DNA of 64,000 nucleotides from Flavipsychrobacter sp. (GCA_024508935.1 JANINW010000019.1:213926-277925); one strand, 5' to 3'; positions 15,268 through 24,030 are shown, numbered from the stretch's first letter. The notes: generated by a model from the letters alone, not told the origin. A program made the numbers and translations.

Positions 15268-16950
15268 TTGGGCAGCAGTAGTGAAGGCAGGATATCTTAT
15301 TTCCCGGACGAGTGGGTAGAGGGCATTGTGTTACCCGAAAAGTTTACTTTCCCTTTTTATTACGAGCCGCATGCTTTAGCAAAAATGGCAGCGGCCGAAC
15401 TACAGCATTACCTGGAAAGCCATGCAGACCTTGAACATAATTTTGGTTTTGATACGGCTAAAGAAGGTCTTGTAATAGGTAAAATGTTCGGCATACTGGT
15501 GGTGCAGGATAGGGAAGGGAAATTAGGTTATTTGTCTGCATTCTCCGGTAAGTTGGCCGGTTCCAATGATCATCCCAAATTTGTACCGCCTGTTTTTGAT
15601 ATGCTGGTGGAGAACAGTTTTTTCCTGAAAGAACAGGAACTTATCAATACGATTAATGATAGTATCGAGAAGATAGAGCGCAGCGCGGACTATATACAGT
15701 TAAAACAGGATGTACAGGAATTAGCAGCCCTCTCTGCAGAAGAGATCGCTGCACTAAAACTGGAGCTGAAAATAAATAAAGAAAACCGCGACAGAATCCG
15801 CGCAGGGCAGCATGCTCCGGTTGCGCAGGAGCCTGCCATTTCAGAAGCAGAACTTGTCAACCAGAGCTTGTATGATAAGCGCAGGCTCAGAGACCTGTCC
15901 GGTAAATGGAAACAGGAATTGGATGCGTTGCAGGCAAGGCTGGCACAATTTGAAACGCATATTGAGGAATTGAAAAATGAGCGTAAAGAACGTTCGGCCG
16001 CATTGCAGCAACAGCTTTTCGGGCAGTATGTTTTTTTGAATAAGGATGGGAAAAACAAAAGTCTGCAGGATATTTTTAGCCGTACTGCATTTGGCAAACC
16101 ACCCTCGGCCGCGGGTGAGTGTGCAACGCCTAAGCTTTTGCAATATGCTTTTGCCAATGGCTACAAACCCCTTGCTATGGCAGAGTTCTGGTGGGGGGCT
16201 TCTCCAAAATCAGAGATAAGAAAGCATAAACATTTTTATCCTGCCTGTACGGGCAAATGCAAGCCCATACTGGAGCATATGCTGGAGGGCATGCCTGTAG
16301 ATGATAACCCTTTTTTACAAACCGGCGGTGATAGTGGCCTTGAAATAGTGTATGAAGATGAAAGCTTTATAGTGGTAAATAAGCCTGCTGGTTTGCGTTC
16401 TGTGCCGGGAGTGGATATTTATGATTCGGTATACGCCAGGTTGAAGAACATATTGGTGGATATTGAACCGCTTATGGTGCACCGGCTGGATATGGGTACT
16501 TCAGGCCTGCTGTTAGTAGCCAAAACACGAGAAGCGCATAAGCATATTCAGAAACAGTTTCTACAACGCCGGGTAAGCAAACGCTATAGGGCATTGCTTT
16601 CAAAAGTGATAGACCGGCAGGAAGGGGAGATAGACCTTCCGCTGCGTGCTGATTTCTTTAATCGTCCAAGACAATTGGTTTGTTTTGAAACAGGGAAGAA
16701 AAGCATTACACGCTGGAATGTAATTGAAAGATATGAGCACACGACGAAGGTGGAATTTTGGCCGCTTACAGGCCGCACCCATCAATTGCGTATGCATTCG
16801 GCGCATGAGCTGGGCCTCAATGCACCTATTGTAGGCGATGACCTGTACGGCACTGCGGCAGAAAGAATGTACCTGCATGCAGCACATCTTGAATTTATCC
16901 ATCCTGTCACCCGGCAAAAGATTTGCTTTGATGTAGCAGAAGATTTTTGA
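15268..16950 (+). CDS. RluA-family RNA pseudouridine synthase with long N-terminal extension
   Basis: A 560-aa enzyme. The C-terminal ~210 residues are the catalytic RluA domain: VHRLDMGTSGLLLVAKT with catalytic Asp408, SKRYRALL, and GRTHQLRMHSA. Upstream are the FYPACTGKCKPIL motif characteristic of a larger RluA subfamily, and a charged coiled coil (roughly residues 140-250). It isomerises uridine in rRNA or tRNA; the target position is not deducible. The only possible start after the in-frame stop at 15250 is TTG 15268, consistent with the -7 box at 15236. The gene is about twice the size of basic RluA enzymes. Confidence 0.88.
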   Translation: MGSSSEGRISYFPDEWVEGIVLPEKFTFPFYYEPHALAKMAAAELQHYLESHADLEHNFGFDTAKEGLVIGKMFGILVVQDREGKLGYLSAFSGKLAGSNDHPKFVPPVFDMLVENSFFLKEQELINTINDSIEKIERSADYIQLKQDVQELAALSAEEIAALKLELKINKENRDRIRAGQHAPVAQEPAISEAELVNQSLYDKRRLRDLSGKWKQELDALQARLAQFETHIEELKNERKERSAALQQQLFGQYVFLNKDGKNKSLQDIFSRTAFGKPPSAAGECATPKLLQYAFANGYKPLAMAEFWWGASPKSEIRKHKHFYPACTGKCKPILEHMLEGMPVDDNPFLQTGGDSGLEIVYEDESFIVVNKPAGLRSVPGVDIYDSVYARLKNILVDIEPLMVHRLDMGTSGLLLVAKTREAHKHIQKQFLQRRVSKRYRALLSKVIDRQEGEIDLPLRADFFNRPRQLVCFETGKKSITRWNVIERYEHTTKVEFWPLTGRTHQLRMHSAHELGLNAPIVGDDLYGTAAERMYLHAAHLEFIHPVTRQKICFDVAEDF

Positions 16951-17009
16951 TGATTGCATTATAAGATGAAGCTTGTTTATAATTTTATTGGCAGTAATTC
17001 ATTTTTTGC

Positions 17010-17588
17010 ATGAGTAATAAACTGGTATCATTCATCCATAATTCAGGATTAGTAAGTCTTTCCGGTGCTGAAGATATTGCTGCTCATTTTAAGGAAAAAA
17101 GCCTTGACAGGAATGAATACTTTCTGAAAGCTGGCCAGGTAAGCAACGAATATCTTTTTGTTGAAGAAGGTTTTTTACGCGCCTTTGCATACGATGTAAA
17201 TGGTAATGATGTGACCACCGCATTTTATTCAGGCAACCAGGTGGTTTTCGAAGTATCATCCTATTTCGAGCGCGTGCCTTCCAAAGAAAACATACAGGCC
17301 CTGCAACCTACGCATGGCTTATACATTACTTACGAAGAACTGAATAACCTGTTTCATAGCCTGCCGGAATTTCGGAATTTTGGCCGCTCCATTTTAGTGA
17401 AGGGTTTTGCCGCTTTGAAGAAGCGTATGCTTTCTGTTATTACCGAAACAGCAGAAGAACGCTATGTGAACCTGCTAAAAGCAAACCCTGAGATATTGCA
17501 GAATGCACCGTTAAAAAATATAGCTTCCTATCTTGGTATTACCGATACTTCATTAAGCCGTATCCGTAAAGAGATAGCGGTTAAATAG
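17010..17588 (+). CDS. Crp/Fnr-family transcriptional regulator (second)
   Basis: A 192-aa regulator with a cyclic-nucleotide-binding-type domain (SLDRNEYFLKAGQVSNEYLFVEEGFLR) and a short C-terminal winged HTH (PLKNIASYLGITDTSLSRIRKEI). It resembles the many Bacteroidota Crp-like regulators that lack an Fe-S cluster. The ligand is unknown. A perfect TTGCC-N4-GGCAA palindrome begins 5 nt after its stop and could be its own target site, in front of the downstream membrane-protein gene. Confidence 0.88.
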   Translation: MSNKLVSFIHNSGLVSLSGAEDIAAHFKEKSLDRNEYFLKAGQVSNEYLFVEEGFLRAFAYDVNGNDVTTAFYSGNQVVFEVSSYFERVPSKENIQALQPTHGLYITYEELNNLFHSLPEFRNFGRSILVKGFAALKKRMLSVITETAEERYVNLLKANPEILQNAPLKNIASYLGITDTSLSRIRKEIAVK

Positions 17589-17589
17589 C

Positions 17590-17611
17590 ATTCTTGCCAA
17601 ATGGCAAGAAT
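17590..17611. promoter_or_regulatory. Crp/Fnr-type operator palindrome TTGCC-N4-GGCAA
   Basis: A perfect inverted repeat, ATTCTTGCC / GGCAAGAAT around AAAT. Its core (17594-17607) has the exact 5-4-5 geometry of Crp/Fnr boxes. It lies 43 nt upstream of the next start codon and just before a weak promoter (TTGCTTTG at 17630-17637). The following T-rich stretch means it could instead be a terminator. Confidence 0.5.
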
Positions 17612-17653
17612 AGTTTTCCTTGTTTGGTCTTGCTTTGCATTAAAATTCAAACA

Positions 17654-18328
17654 ATGGAAAATCTACCCATAGCCATATCGGCACTGTTTATTCTTACAAC
17701 TGCATTGGTACTATACTTGTTTTACCGCGCAGCCAACAGATCACGCATTGTTTTATTTATATCACTTGGCTGGCTGCTACTGCAAGGACTTATCAGTTGT
17801 ACCGGTTTTTACAGTGTATTGTCTATGCCCCCAAGGTTTATGCTATTACCTGTGCCTGCGTTAATTGCTGTGATCATACTCTTCGTTACAAAAAGCGGCA
17901 GGAAGTTTATAGATGGGCTTGATGCCCGGTGGCTAACAGCTGTGCATATATCACGCATACCGGTAGAGCTGGTTTTACTCTGCCTGTTTATTTACGGCAT
18001 GGTGCCCCGTACTATGACCTTTGAAGGACGCAATTTTGATATTTTTTCAGGCATTACGGCACCATTTATACTGTGGTATGGATATGTAAAGCATAAAATG
18101 AACAGGACAATAATCCTGGTGTGGAATATAATTTGCTTATTGCTGCTGTTCAATATTGTGCTAATAGCCATTTTTGCATTGCCGCTTAGTATACAGCAGT
18201 TTGGTTTTGAGCAACCTAATGTTGCAGTCTTATATTTTCCCTTCGTGTGGTTGCCTTGTTTTGTTGTGCCCGTTGTATTGTTGGCACACCTGGCTTGTAT
18301 CAGGAGACTAATGTATAATAAGAAGTAA
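17654..18328 (+). CDS. Polytopic membrane protein of unknown function
   Basis: A 224-aa protein with about seven hydrophobic helices spread evenly along its length and few conserved polar motifs. The ATG at 17654 is preferred to one at 17594 because the latter lies inside the operator palindrome. I recognise no family. Adjacency to a Crp/Fnr gene and the intervening palindrome suggest it is that regulator's target. It converges on the serine hydrolase gene, with 2 nt between stops. Confidence 0.75.
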   Translation: MENLPIAISALFILTTALVLYLFYRAANRSRIVLFISLGWLLLQGLISCTGFYSVLSMPPRFMLLPVPALIAVIILFVTKSGRKFIDGLDARWLTAVHISRIPVELVLLCLFIYGMVPRTMTFEGRNFDIFSGITAPFILWYGYVKHKMNRTIILVWNIICLLLLFNIVLIAIFALPLSIQQFGFEQPNVAVLYFPFVWLPCFVVPVVLLAHLACIRRLMYNKK

Positions 18329-18330
18329 AG

Positions 18331-19413
18331 CTATCGTCCATATTTATGCAGCAGTTCATGATACAGTTCATCAAGCCCTTCGTCTGCCGAATCGGTCTGT
18401 GCATTGGCAAATAATATAAATGCCTTGTTTAAATCTTTAAAAACATACACTTTGGTAAGAAAGCTGCCGGGATTGCCGATGTTATAGGCATACGCCCCGT
18501 TCAAGGCATCTGTGGCAGGTATCCATCCTACCGACCAGCGGGGCATGCCAAAGAGTAAAAAGTTAGCTTCCTGTTGTGTAAGGATAGACGATTTGCCATG
18601 CAAACATTTTAATTGCAGTTGTATGAATTTTATATAGCCGGGCAGTGTGCAATTGATATTACCCGCTGCCTGCAGCCATTCCAGTTTGTAGTCAGCGCTA
18701 TTGCTTTCAGGTTCCAGGCTTGCGGTATGTCCCCATGTTTGCATGGCATCTGTAGCATTAGGACGGCCAAAGCCAAATTTTGCACCTATCATCGTGCCCA
18801 GCTGGTTCACCAGTTGCTCATAGGTTTTACCGGATGCTTTTTCCAGCATCAACCCGGCGGCTACATATCCCAGGTTCGAAAAATTGATACTGTCACGGCT
18901 TTGCACCGGCTCGTGCTTAAAAAACCATTGTGCAAACTGGTAACGCTGCTTGCTTGCATTACCGCTGAATTGTCCTTTGTGCGGCTCGGCATAAGTATAC
19001 GTGTACATAAATAACCGTGTACGGAACGTCAGCAGATCCAGCAGTGTCAGGTCATAATATTCTTTCCGGCTGGCCGCTTTCCATTCGGGGAACAGGTCAA
19101 AGAATTTGGTATGCCATGATATCTTTTTCTGCTTTACCAACTGTGCTGCAATGAAGCCTGTAATAGCTTTGGTATTAGAGCCTATCCGGAACCTGTCTGA
19201 TGCAGAAGTGTTAAGCTGTGTGTGTATCTTCCGCACACCTGATATATTCATTTCGTAAACGGAATCTGCGGATACTACGGCATAGGCCAGCTCCGGTATT
19301 TTATATACACGGCGTATGTTATCGGAAAAAGATTGCGTGTTTTGTGCTGAAACGGTAAGGGTTGTGAGTAGAAAAGACAAGCAATATGCGGCCCGTACAA
19401 TATTTAATTTCAA
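18331..19413 (-). CDS. Secreted serine hydrolase, beta-lactamase/PBP-like fold
   Basis: A 360-aa protein with signal peptide (residues 1-24, ending TVSAQ). The class C beta-lactamase-type nucleophile motif is S79-N-T-K82 in RIGSNTKAITG. A YxN-like element occurs in INFSNLGYVAAG, and the C-terminal part has a conserved domain core. Members act on peptidoglycan stem peptides, D-amino acid esters or other esters; the substrate cannot be told from sequence. The start is a TTG at 19413, which gives a clean signal peptide. Confidence 0.87.
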   Translation of the reverse strand: MKLNIVRAAYCLSFLLTTLTVSAQNTQSFSDNIRRVYKIPELAYAVVSADSVYEMNISGVRKIHTQLNTSASDRFRIGSNTKAITGFIAAQLVKQKKISWHTKFFDLFPEWKAASRKEYYDLTLLDLLTFRTRLFMYTYTYAEPHKGQFSGNASKQRYQFAQWFFKHEPVQSRDSINFSNLGYVAAGLMLEKASGKTYEQLVNQLGTMIGAKFGFGRPNATDAMQTWGHTASLEPESNSADYKLEWLQAAGNINCTLPGYIKFIQLQLKCLHGKSSILTQQEANFLLFGMPRWSVGWIPATDALNGAYAYNIGNPGSFLTKVYVFKDLNKAFILFANAQTDSADEGLDELYHELLHKYGR

Positions 19414-19471
19414 TGGACAAGGATTTTGTATAAAGTTCAGCTAAAGTGTGTACAATAGGAAATGAAAAAAT

Positions 19472-19498
19472 AAAAGCCCCCGCATAGCGGGGGCTTTT
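19472..19498. terminator. Strong hairpin terminator
   Basis: Perfect 12-bp stem AAAAGCCCCCGC / GCGGGGGCTTTT with an ATA loop. On the minus strand it ends the 97-aa lipoprotein gene. It is bidirectional by symmetry. Confidence 0.9.
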
Positions 19499-19523
19499 GC
19501 ATCCGTCCAATAGTGACTGGTCC

Positions 19524-19817
19524 TTACTTGCTGATCTTTGTTATCTCTATCCATCCATCGTTTGCGTGGTACATGGCGCAAACTACTTCGTCCGATTTGT
19601 CCTTACAGTCAGTTATCTTATGGTAGGTTGCTTTTACTTTAGTGCCATCGGCATAGGTATCTACAATGCCGGAATTACAGATGTGGTAGTCTCTGCCACC
19701 GTCGCGCAGGTAAGCGCCGCTGCAGTCTTTTACAATGGTCATTGGTTTGTTACAGTCTTTCGTGCAGGAAATTGCCAGCATAGGAAGGGCAATGACCAGG
19801 TAGGTCAGTTTTTTCAT
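19524..19817 (-). CDS. Small cysteine-rich lipoprotein, unknown function
   Basis: A 97-aa protein with lipoprotein signal (LPMLAISC, Cys18) and a mature part of about 80 residues holding five more Cys in a regular pattern (CNKP, DCSGAYL, HICNSG, DCKDKS, VVCAMY). It is therefore probably disulfide-bonded and exposed in the periplasm or on the outer membrane. It ends in WIEITKISK. I know no characterised homologue. It is followed by a strong terminator and appears monocistronic. Confidence 0.8.
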   Translation of the reverse strand: MKKLTYLVIALPMLAISCTKDCNKPMTIVKDCSGAYLRDGGRDYHICNSGIVDTYADGTKVKATYHKITDCKDKSDEVVCAMYHANDGWIEITKISK

Positions 19818-19866
19818 TGTACTTGGTTTTTATGAGTGAAAAAAAATCTGCTGTTAGGGTGGGTGA

Positions 19867-20637
19867 TCAATCTATTACGCTTTGCAGCAGCAAAGCCGCG
19901 CATACATTGGCAAAGAGGAATTTTTCTGCTTCCGTACCCGGCCCCAGGTATACTTTGCCATTGTCTATCAGCGATACCGCGGCCATTACATTATTGTCTT
20001 TATCTTTTATCTCGAAGCCCGGGCTGCCGAATGGCATATCTACTATCCTGCCATTCTTCTTTTCTACCTGCCACACGGGTTGTATTGTGTAATAATCATT
20101 GCCGCGCATGATATAGCCTGCTGCCTGCTTACGTCTTATCTGCGCTTCGCTGTTATCCAGGAAGAGTTCCCAGGGCTCATCGCCCTTGCGGGTAACTATG
20201 GAAACCGAATAGTTGTTTTGCGTTATATCTGTGCTCTTGAATATAGATACCAATTGTCCCGGTATTCTTGTTTGCCCTGGTGCAGTACCTATTAACAGGT
20301 CGTTGGAACGTACATTCGTAACGGTCATTACATCACTGGTGTCGGTATCATTGGTTAAGCGGAAGTGTATGGATTGCCGGCCTTCCATGTGTTCCGTCCA
20401 TATCATACCCACAAAGCCATTGATGCCCGACCATTTGCGTATAGCAGAACGTTTTACCATAGTAGTATGATAATTCCCAAAGCTTAGTTTCTGTTTTATA
20501 AGAATGCCCATGCGGCCTTTTGCAGGCAGTTCCTGTTGCTGGCTGTGCAGTGGCTCGCCGGTAGCTATTTTGAAACTTTCGGCCTGTACACTTGCGGTGC
20601 TAAGTATTAATGCTAATGACAATATGGTTGCTTTCAT
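19867..20637 (-). CDS. Secreted protein of unknown function
   Basis: A 256-aa protein with signal peptide (residues 1-19, ending VQAES). The mature part looks all-beta, with a conserved-looking core (GFVGMIWTEHMEGRQSIHFRL; EPWELFLDNS; GFEIKDKDNNVMAAVSLIDNGKVYL). No family recognised. The phrasing of the C-terminal half resembles proteins that measure or store a tissue-specific scramblase-like fold, but I would not assign one. It is divergent to the pyridoxamine-oxidase-like gene. Confidence 0.7.
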   Translation of the reverse strand: MKATILSLALILSTASVQAESFKIATGEPLHSQQQELPAKGRMGILIKQKLSFGNYHTTMVKRSAIRKWSGINGFVGMIWTEHMEGRQSIHFRLTNDTDTSDVMTVTNVRSNDLLIGTAPGQTRIPGQLVSIFKSTDITQNNYSVSIVTRKGDEPWELFLDNSEAQIRRKQAAGYIMRGNDYYTIQPVWQVEKKNGRIVDMPFGSPGFEIKDKDNNVMAAVSLIDNGKVYLGPGTEAEKFLFANVCAALLLQSVID

Positions 20638-20743
20638 AGATATGCTCCTTTAATGGTAAAACAGGAGAATGATTGAAAACCCCTATGTTTTGTTGAAGGA
20701 AATTGTCATGGCACGGTTTGTTTTCATTTTTTCTAAAAAGTAT

Positions 20744-21280
20744 ATGGATAGTATCAATCAGCAGCAACCGGAAGAAAATACGCAGCACCTGCAGGGCCAG
20801 GATGCCGCAGAGAAGATAAAGGAACTGGCAGAAAAAGCGCAATCCTGCTTTTTCTGTACAGATATAAAATCGGGCAAGCCATTTGCAACAAGGCCCATGT
20901 CGCCGCAAAAAGTTGATGAGCAGGGTAATATATGGTTCCTGAGTGCAGACGACAGCCATAAGAACGATGAACTGGAAAAGGATCCTTCTGTGCAGCTATT
21001 GTTCCAGGGTAGCCATCATAGCGATTTTATGAGCCTGTATGGTAAGGCTACTATTAGCAAAGACAAAGAGAAGATAAAAGAACTCTGGGAACCTTTGATA
21101 AAGACTTGGTTTACTGGCGGACAAGATGACCCTCGTATAACGGTAATAAAAGTAGAGCCCGAGGATGGATATTACTGGGATACTAAGCATAATGTAATGG
21201 TAGCCTTTGTAAAGCAGGCCATTGGTGCAGCAATAGGTAAAACGCTTGACGATTCAGTGCAGGGGAATTTAAAACCTTGA
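20744..21280 (+). CDS. Pyridoxamine 5'-phosphate oxidase-like (general stress) protein
   Basis: A 178-aa FMN-binding split-barrel protein. The typical order is present: an N-terminal helix with AAEKIKELAEKAQSCFFCT, then FATRPMSPQKVDEQGNIWFLSADDSHK, SVQLLFQG, YGKATISKDKEKIKELW, and WFTGGQDDPRITVIKVEPEDGYYWD. This pattern matches the general stress protein 26 subgroup. Likely function is flavin-dependent reduction or flavin binding under stress. The ATG at 20744 is chosen because upstream in-frame residues are not conserved-looking. Confidence 0.87.
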   Translation: MDSINQQQPEENTQHLQGQDAAEKIKELAEKAQSCFFCTDIKSGKPFATRPMSPQKVDEQGNIWFLSADDSHKNDELEKDPSVQLLFQGSHHSDFMSLYGKATISKDKEKIKELWEPLIKTWFTGGQDDPRITVIKVEPEDGYYWDTKHNVMVAFVKQAIGAAIGKTLDDSVQGNLKP

Positions 21281-21286
21281 TTTGTA

Positions 21287-21329
21287 TATATGAAAAAGAG
21301 CGCCGGTTAACCGGCGCTCTTTTTCATAT
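21287..21329. terminator. Perfectly palindromic bidirectional terminator
   Basis: The 19-bp stem centres on GGTTAACC, with A/T tracts on both sides and GAGCGCCGG as the core. It lies between two convergent genes. Confidence 0.9.
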
Positions 21330-21344
21330 GTCGTTTATGTCTAG

Positions 21345-22184
21345 TTATTTTGTGGGTTCCTCCAGGAACGAGCTTATCAACTGTACTACGGGGTATTCGG
21401 TTTGCCCTGGTTTTACGGTGTTTATTTCTCCTATATAGTCCCCATGGCCACCCGGTACTATCAGCAGTTGCGCATTGGGTATTTGATGGGCCATTTCTAC
21501 ACCATGTTCCATGGTGGCCACATCTTTGTTGCCCATTATTATCAATGCCGGTGCATGTATGCCTTTTATTTTATCTTCCGCTATATCCGGGAAATGCTGC
21601 ATGCGCTCTGTATCACGCTTGTACATATTGTATAGCGCGTCCTTATCAGGGTTTATTTGCAGATAAGCATCTTTATACGCCTGTGGCATCATGTCAAATG
21701 AAGCGTGCGACATCATTTCCCAAAACCACGGATAGGCACCGGCTTTTTTATACATAGTAGACGCCACCACAATTTTATTTACCTGTTCAGGGTGGCGAAT
21801 GGCCATTTCCAGGGTAGTGCTGGCGCCATTACTAAAGCCGAATATATCGGCCTTAGGTATATGCAGTTGTTTCAGTAGTTCGGCTATATCATCAGCATCC
21901 TGTTCAAAGCTCAGCGGCTGGTTGCGGTCTGATGTATGACCGTGCGCCTGCATCTCTACGGCTATTACCTGGTGCGTTTTTGCCAGCATGGGCAGTATGC
22001 GGCCAAATGAAGTACCAATGGTAGAGCCACCGCCATGTATCAGCACCAGCGGAAAACCTTTGCCATGTATCTCGTAATACATTTTCAGCCCGTTGACATT
22101 GGCATACTTGCCGGATTGCGCTTGTACGCTATTCATTTGCATGATGATGATTAAATAGGTGAAGACAAGTTTTAGTTTATTCAT
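21345..22184 (-). CDS. Secreted alpha/beta hydrolase
   Basis: A 279-aa alpha/beta-fold hydrolase with signal peptide (MNKLKLVFTYLIIIMQMNSVQAQ). Oxyanion segment VLIHGGGST, nucleophile elbow GFSNGA, and a C-terminal catalytic His in PGGHGDY. The ATG at 22184 is supported because the upstream gene ends at 22189. It is third in the ArsR-SRPBCC-hydrolase operon. Substrate unknown; it probably hydrolyses an ester or lactone in the periplasm. Confidence 0.88.
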   Translation of the reverse strand: MNKLKLVFTYLIIIMQMNSVQAQSGKYANVNGLKMYYEIHGKGFPLVLIHGGGSTIGTSFGRILPMLAKTHQVIAVEMQAHGHTSDRNQPLSFEQDADDIAELLKQLHIPKADIFGFSNGASTTLEMAIRHPEQVNKIVVASTMYKKAGAYPWFWEMMSHASFDMMPQAYKDAYLQINPDKDALYNMYKRDTERMQHFPDIAEDKIKGIHAPALIIMGNKDVATMEHGVEMAHQIPNAQLLIVPGGHGDYIGEINTVKPGQTEYPVVQLISSFLEEPTK

Positions 22185-22188
22185 GATT

Positions 22189-22662
22189 TTATGATTTGCG
22201 TTTTTCATTAACCTCTTGCACGTAAGCATTTAGTTTTTCTACGTTTTGTTTTAAGCCTTCATCTGCTTTAAATGTTTTCACTACCTGTATAAATTGTTCT
22301 GCAGTTTCGAAGAGCATATGCCAGCTTAGAAAAGTTTGTTCACCTCGTGCTTCAAACTGTATGGTAGCTGTAAACTTTGGGGCAGATACATGCTCGTACA
22401 CCAATTTCTTAAAAGGAATGACCTCTTTAAAAACACTTTTGTTTTTATAGTCTGTTCCGTCAGGCCCGTGCATTACCAGGTCCCATTCTCCGCCGGGGTT
22501 TACATCCATTTTGCTTATGGTGTTAGTAAAACCGTTTGGTCCCCACCAGTTGGCTATATGTTCGGGGTTAGTCCATACTTCCCATACAAGCTCTATGGGA
22601 GCATTTAGCGTTCTTGTCAAAAATATTTCTCTATCGCTTGTATCATTTTTTGGGTTTCCCAT
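22189..22662 (-). CDS. SRPBCC/AHSA1-domain protein
   Basis: A 157-aa START-like helix-grip protein of the AHSA1 group: FLTRTLNAPIELVWEVWTNPEHIANWWGPNGF at the front, then MDVNPGGEWDLVMHGPDGTDYKNK. Such proteins have a hydrophobic cavity, and in bacteria are very often encoded next to ArsR-type regulators, as here. It overlaps the ArsR gene by about 20 nt (start at 22662, ArsR stop at 22643), which indicates translational coupling. Ligand unknown. Confidence 0.9.
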   Translation of the reverse strand: MGNPKNDTSDREIFLTRTLNAPIELVWEVWTNPEHIANWWGPNGFTNTISKMDVNPGGEWDLVMHGPDGTDYKNKSVFKEVIPFKKLVYEHVSAPKFTATIQFEARGEQTFLSWHMLFETAEQFIQVVKTFKADEGLKQNVEKLNAYVQEVNEKRKS

Positions 22663-22984
22663 ATCTTTCTTTTTTAAGTTTCTGTAAATAGTTTTCAAGT
22701 GAATCCAGTTTGCTTTCCCAATGCTGTTTGTACTGGTCTACCCATGCCGATACTTCGCTAAGCTTTTCCAGCCGTGCTTCACAATACCTGTCTCTCCCTT
22801 CCTGCCGGATGGTAATGAGACCACAATCGGTAAGTATTTTTATATGCAGTGATGTGGCCTGGCGGCTTATATCAAACTTTTCGGCTATAGCATTTACATT
22901 ATGCGGTTCATCGGCTATCATGCTGATGATGGCCCTTCTGGTAGGGTCTGCTATTGCCTGGTATACATCTCTTCTGGCTTTCAT
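22643..22984 (-). CDS. ArsR-family transcriptional repressor
   Basis: A 113-aa winged-helix regulator (RDVYQAIADPTRRAIISMIADE ... NAIAEKFDISRQATSLHIKILTDCGLI). It lacks the paired Cys of metal-sensing ArsR proteins and belongs to the subgroup coupled to SRPBCC genes. Its start (ATG 22984) lies directly next to a promoter covered by GCAAG palindromes, so autoregulation of the three-gene operon is very likely. An upstream in-frame start would lie inside that operator. Confidence 0.9.
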   Translation of the reverse strand: MKARRDVYQAIADPTRRAIISMIADEPHNVNAIAEKFDISRQATSLHIKILTDCGLITIRQEGRDRYCEARLEKLSEVSAWVDQYKQHWESKLDSLENYLQKLKKERYGKPKK

Positions 22985-22990
22985 AAATGC

Positions 22991-23037
22991 GCAAGTACTT
23001 GCTTGCAAATATATATGCAAGTATTTGCAAGCGCAAA
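22991..23037 (-). promoter_or_regulatory. ArsR operon promoter overlapped by GCAAG operators
   Basis: Minus-strand promoter: -33 TTTG (23034-23037), 20-nt spacer, -7 TATATTTG (23006-23013). Overlapping it are a perfect 12-bp palindrome GCAAGTACTTGC (22991-23002) and a perfect 11-bp inverted repeat GCTTGCAAATA (23001-23011) / TATTTGCAAGC (23022-23032). An ArsR dimer binding here would block the polymerase. Confidence 0.8.
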
Positions 23038-23054
23038 ATTTATTTTACAATTAC

Positions 23055-23102
23055 ATCAATAGACAAAGGCTTGGTAATTATGCCAAGCCTTTGTCTATTG
23101 AT
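23055..23102. terminator. Long hairpin terminator between esterase and ArsR operon
   Basis: Perfect 20-bp stem (core AGACAAAGGCTTGG / CCAAGCCTTTGTCT) with an 8-nt loop. It lies 19 nt past the esterase stop and just upstream of the ArsR promoter, so it probably insulates the two. Confidence 0.8.
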
Positions 23103-23120
23103 ATATTTTTCATTTTTCTA

Positions 23121-23969
23121 TTACTTTCCCATCAACACAAATCCTTTATACAAAGCATTGTGTTGAATGGTCAGGTGGCTTTCGTTGGGAAAGGAAACTA
23201 ACCAGGTCTTTACGTTTTTTGTATTGCTAAGTATGGCGTGTAGTTTCTTTGCATCGCCTTCCATTTGTACGCCTTCTTTACCTACCGCTATATAGGCTCG
23301 TACAGGCTTGTGCAGATTGGCTTTTAGTAATGCAGGTGCATCGCGTAGTAAAGATTCCCTGCCCCACCATAGGCTGGGGCTTACAATAATATAATCATCA
23401 AACAAAAACGGTTTCTTCAGTAATAGCTCTGTTGCCAGCAAACCACCAAGCGACTGCCCTATAATGGTATTATGGCGGTTGGTATGGTAGTTGGCATCTA
23501 TATAGGGCTGCAGCTCATCTTCAATAAAAGACATGAATTTTTCAGAGCCGCCTGAATAGGGCAGCAACTGCTTTTCTATATCCGCAATGAATTTTTCAGC
23601 ACTGCCCGTTTGACTTGCCCATTTCGAATTAGCACCCGGTCTGAAAGCAAATGTGAAGTCCTTTTTGCGGTCTACATTGGCTATGCCCACCACTATGCTC
23701 TTTGGCATCATTTCGTACATGGACAGGTATTGTACCAGGCCGGCCGTATGTATAAAATCTTCGTTGGCAGAGCCGTCCAGCACATATATTACCGGGTAGG
23801 TAGTGGCGCTGTCTTTATTATAACCTTCAGGCAGGTATATGTTCAGGGTGCGTGGTTGCAGCAGGTTATCAGATACCAGTGTGCGGGTTTCGCCTATTAC
23901 AAAAGGTTGGGACTGGGCAAAGCAGGCGTTTACTGCAAATAGTGATAAGCAAAGGAGTATCGTTTTCAT
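23121..23969 (-). CDS. Secreted esterase of the Fes/IroE-like family
   Basis: A 282-aa alpha/beta hydrolase with signal peptide (ending NACFAQ). Family markers: LNIYLPEGY, YPVIYVLDG, nucleophile elbow GQSLGGLLA, and SPSLWWG. These are the hallmarks of esterase D/ferric-siderophore esterase-type enzymes. The catalytic His is in NESHLTIQ near the end. It probably cleaves esters in the periplasm; a siderophore substrate is only one option. The ATG at 23969 is placed directly before the signal peptide. Confidence 0.88.
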   Translation of the reverse strand: MKTILLCLSLFAVNACFAQSQPFVIGETRTLVSDNLLQPRTLNIYLPEGYNKDSATTYPVIYVLDGSANEDFIHTAGLVQYLSMYEMMPKSIVVGIANVDRKKDFTFAFRPGANSKWASQTGSAEKFIADIEKQLLPYSGGSEKFMSFIEDELQPYIDANYHTNRHNTIIGQSLGGLLATELLLKKPFLFDDYIIVSPSLWWGRESLLRDAPALLKANLHKPVRAYIAVGKEGVQMEGDAKKLHAILSNTKNVKTWLVSFPNESHLTIQHNALYKGFVLMGK

Positions 23970-24030
23970 GGCAGCAAAAATAATCATGTTCCTGCGTAAG
24001 CAGGTAGCGGGCAGGGTGAAAAAGAAGGGA

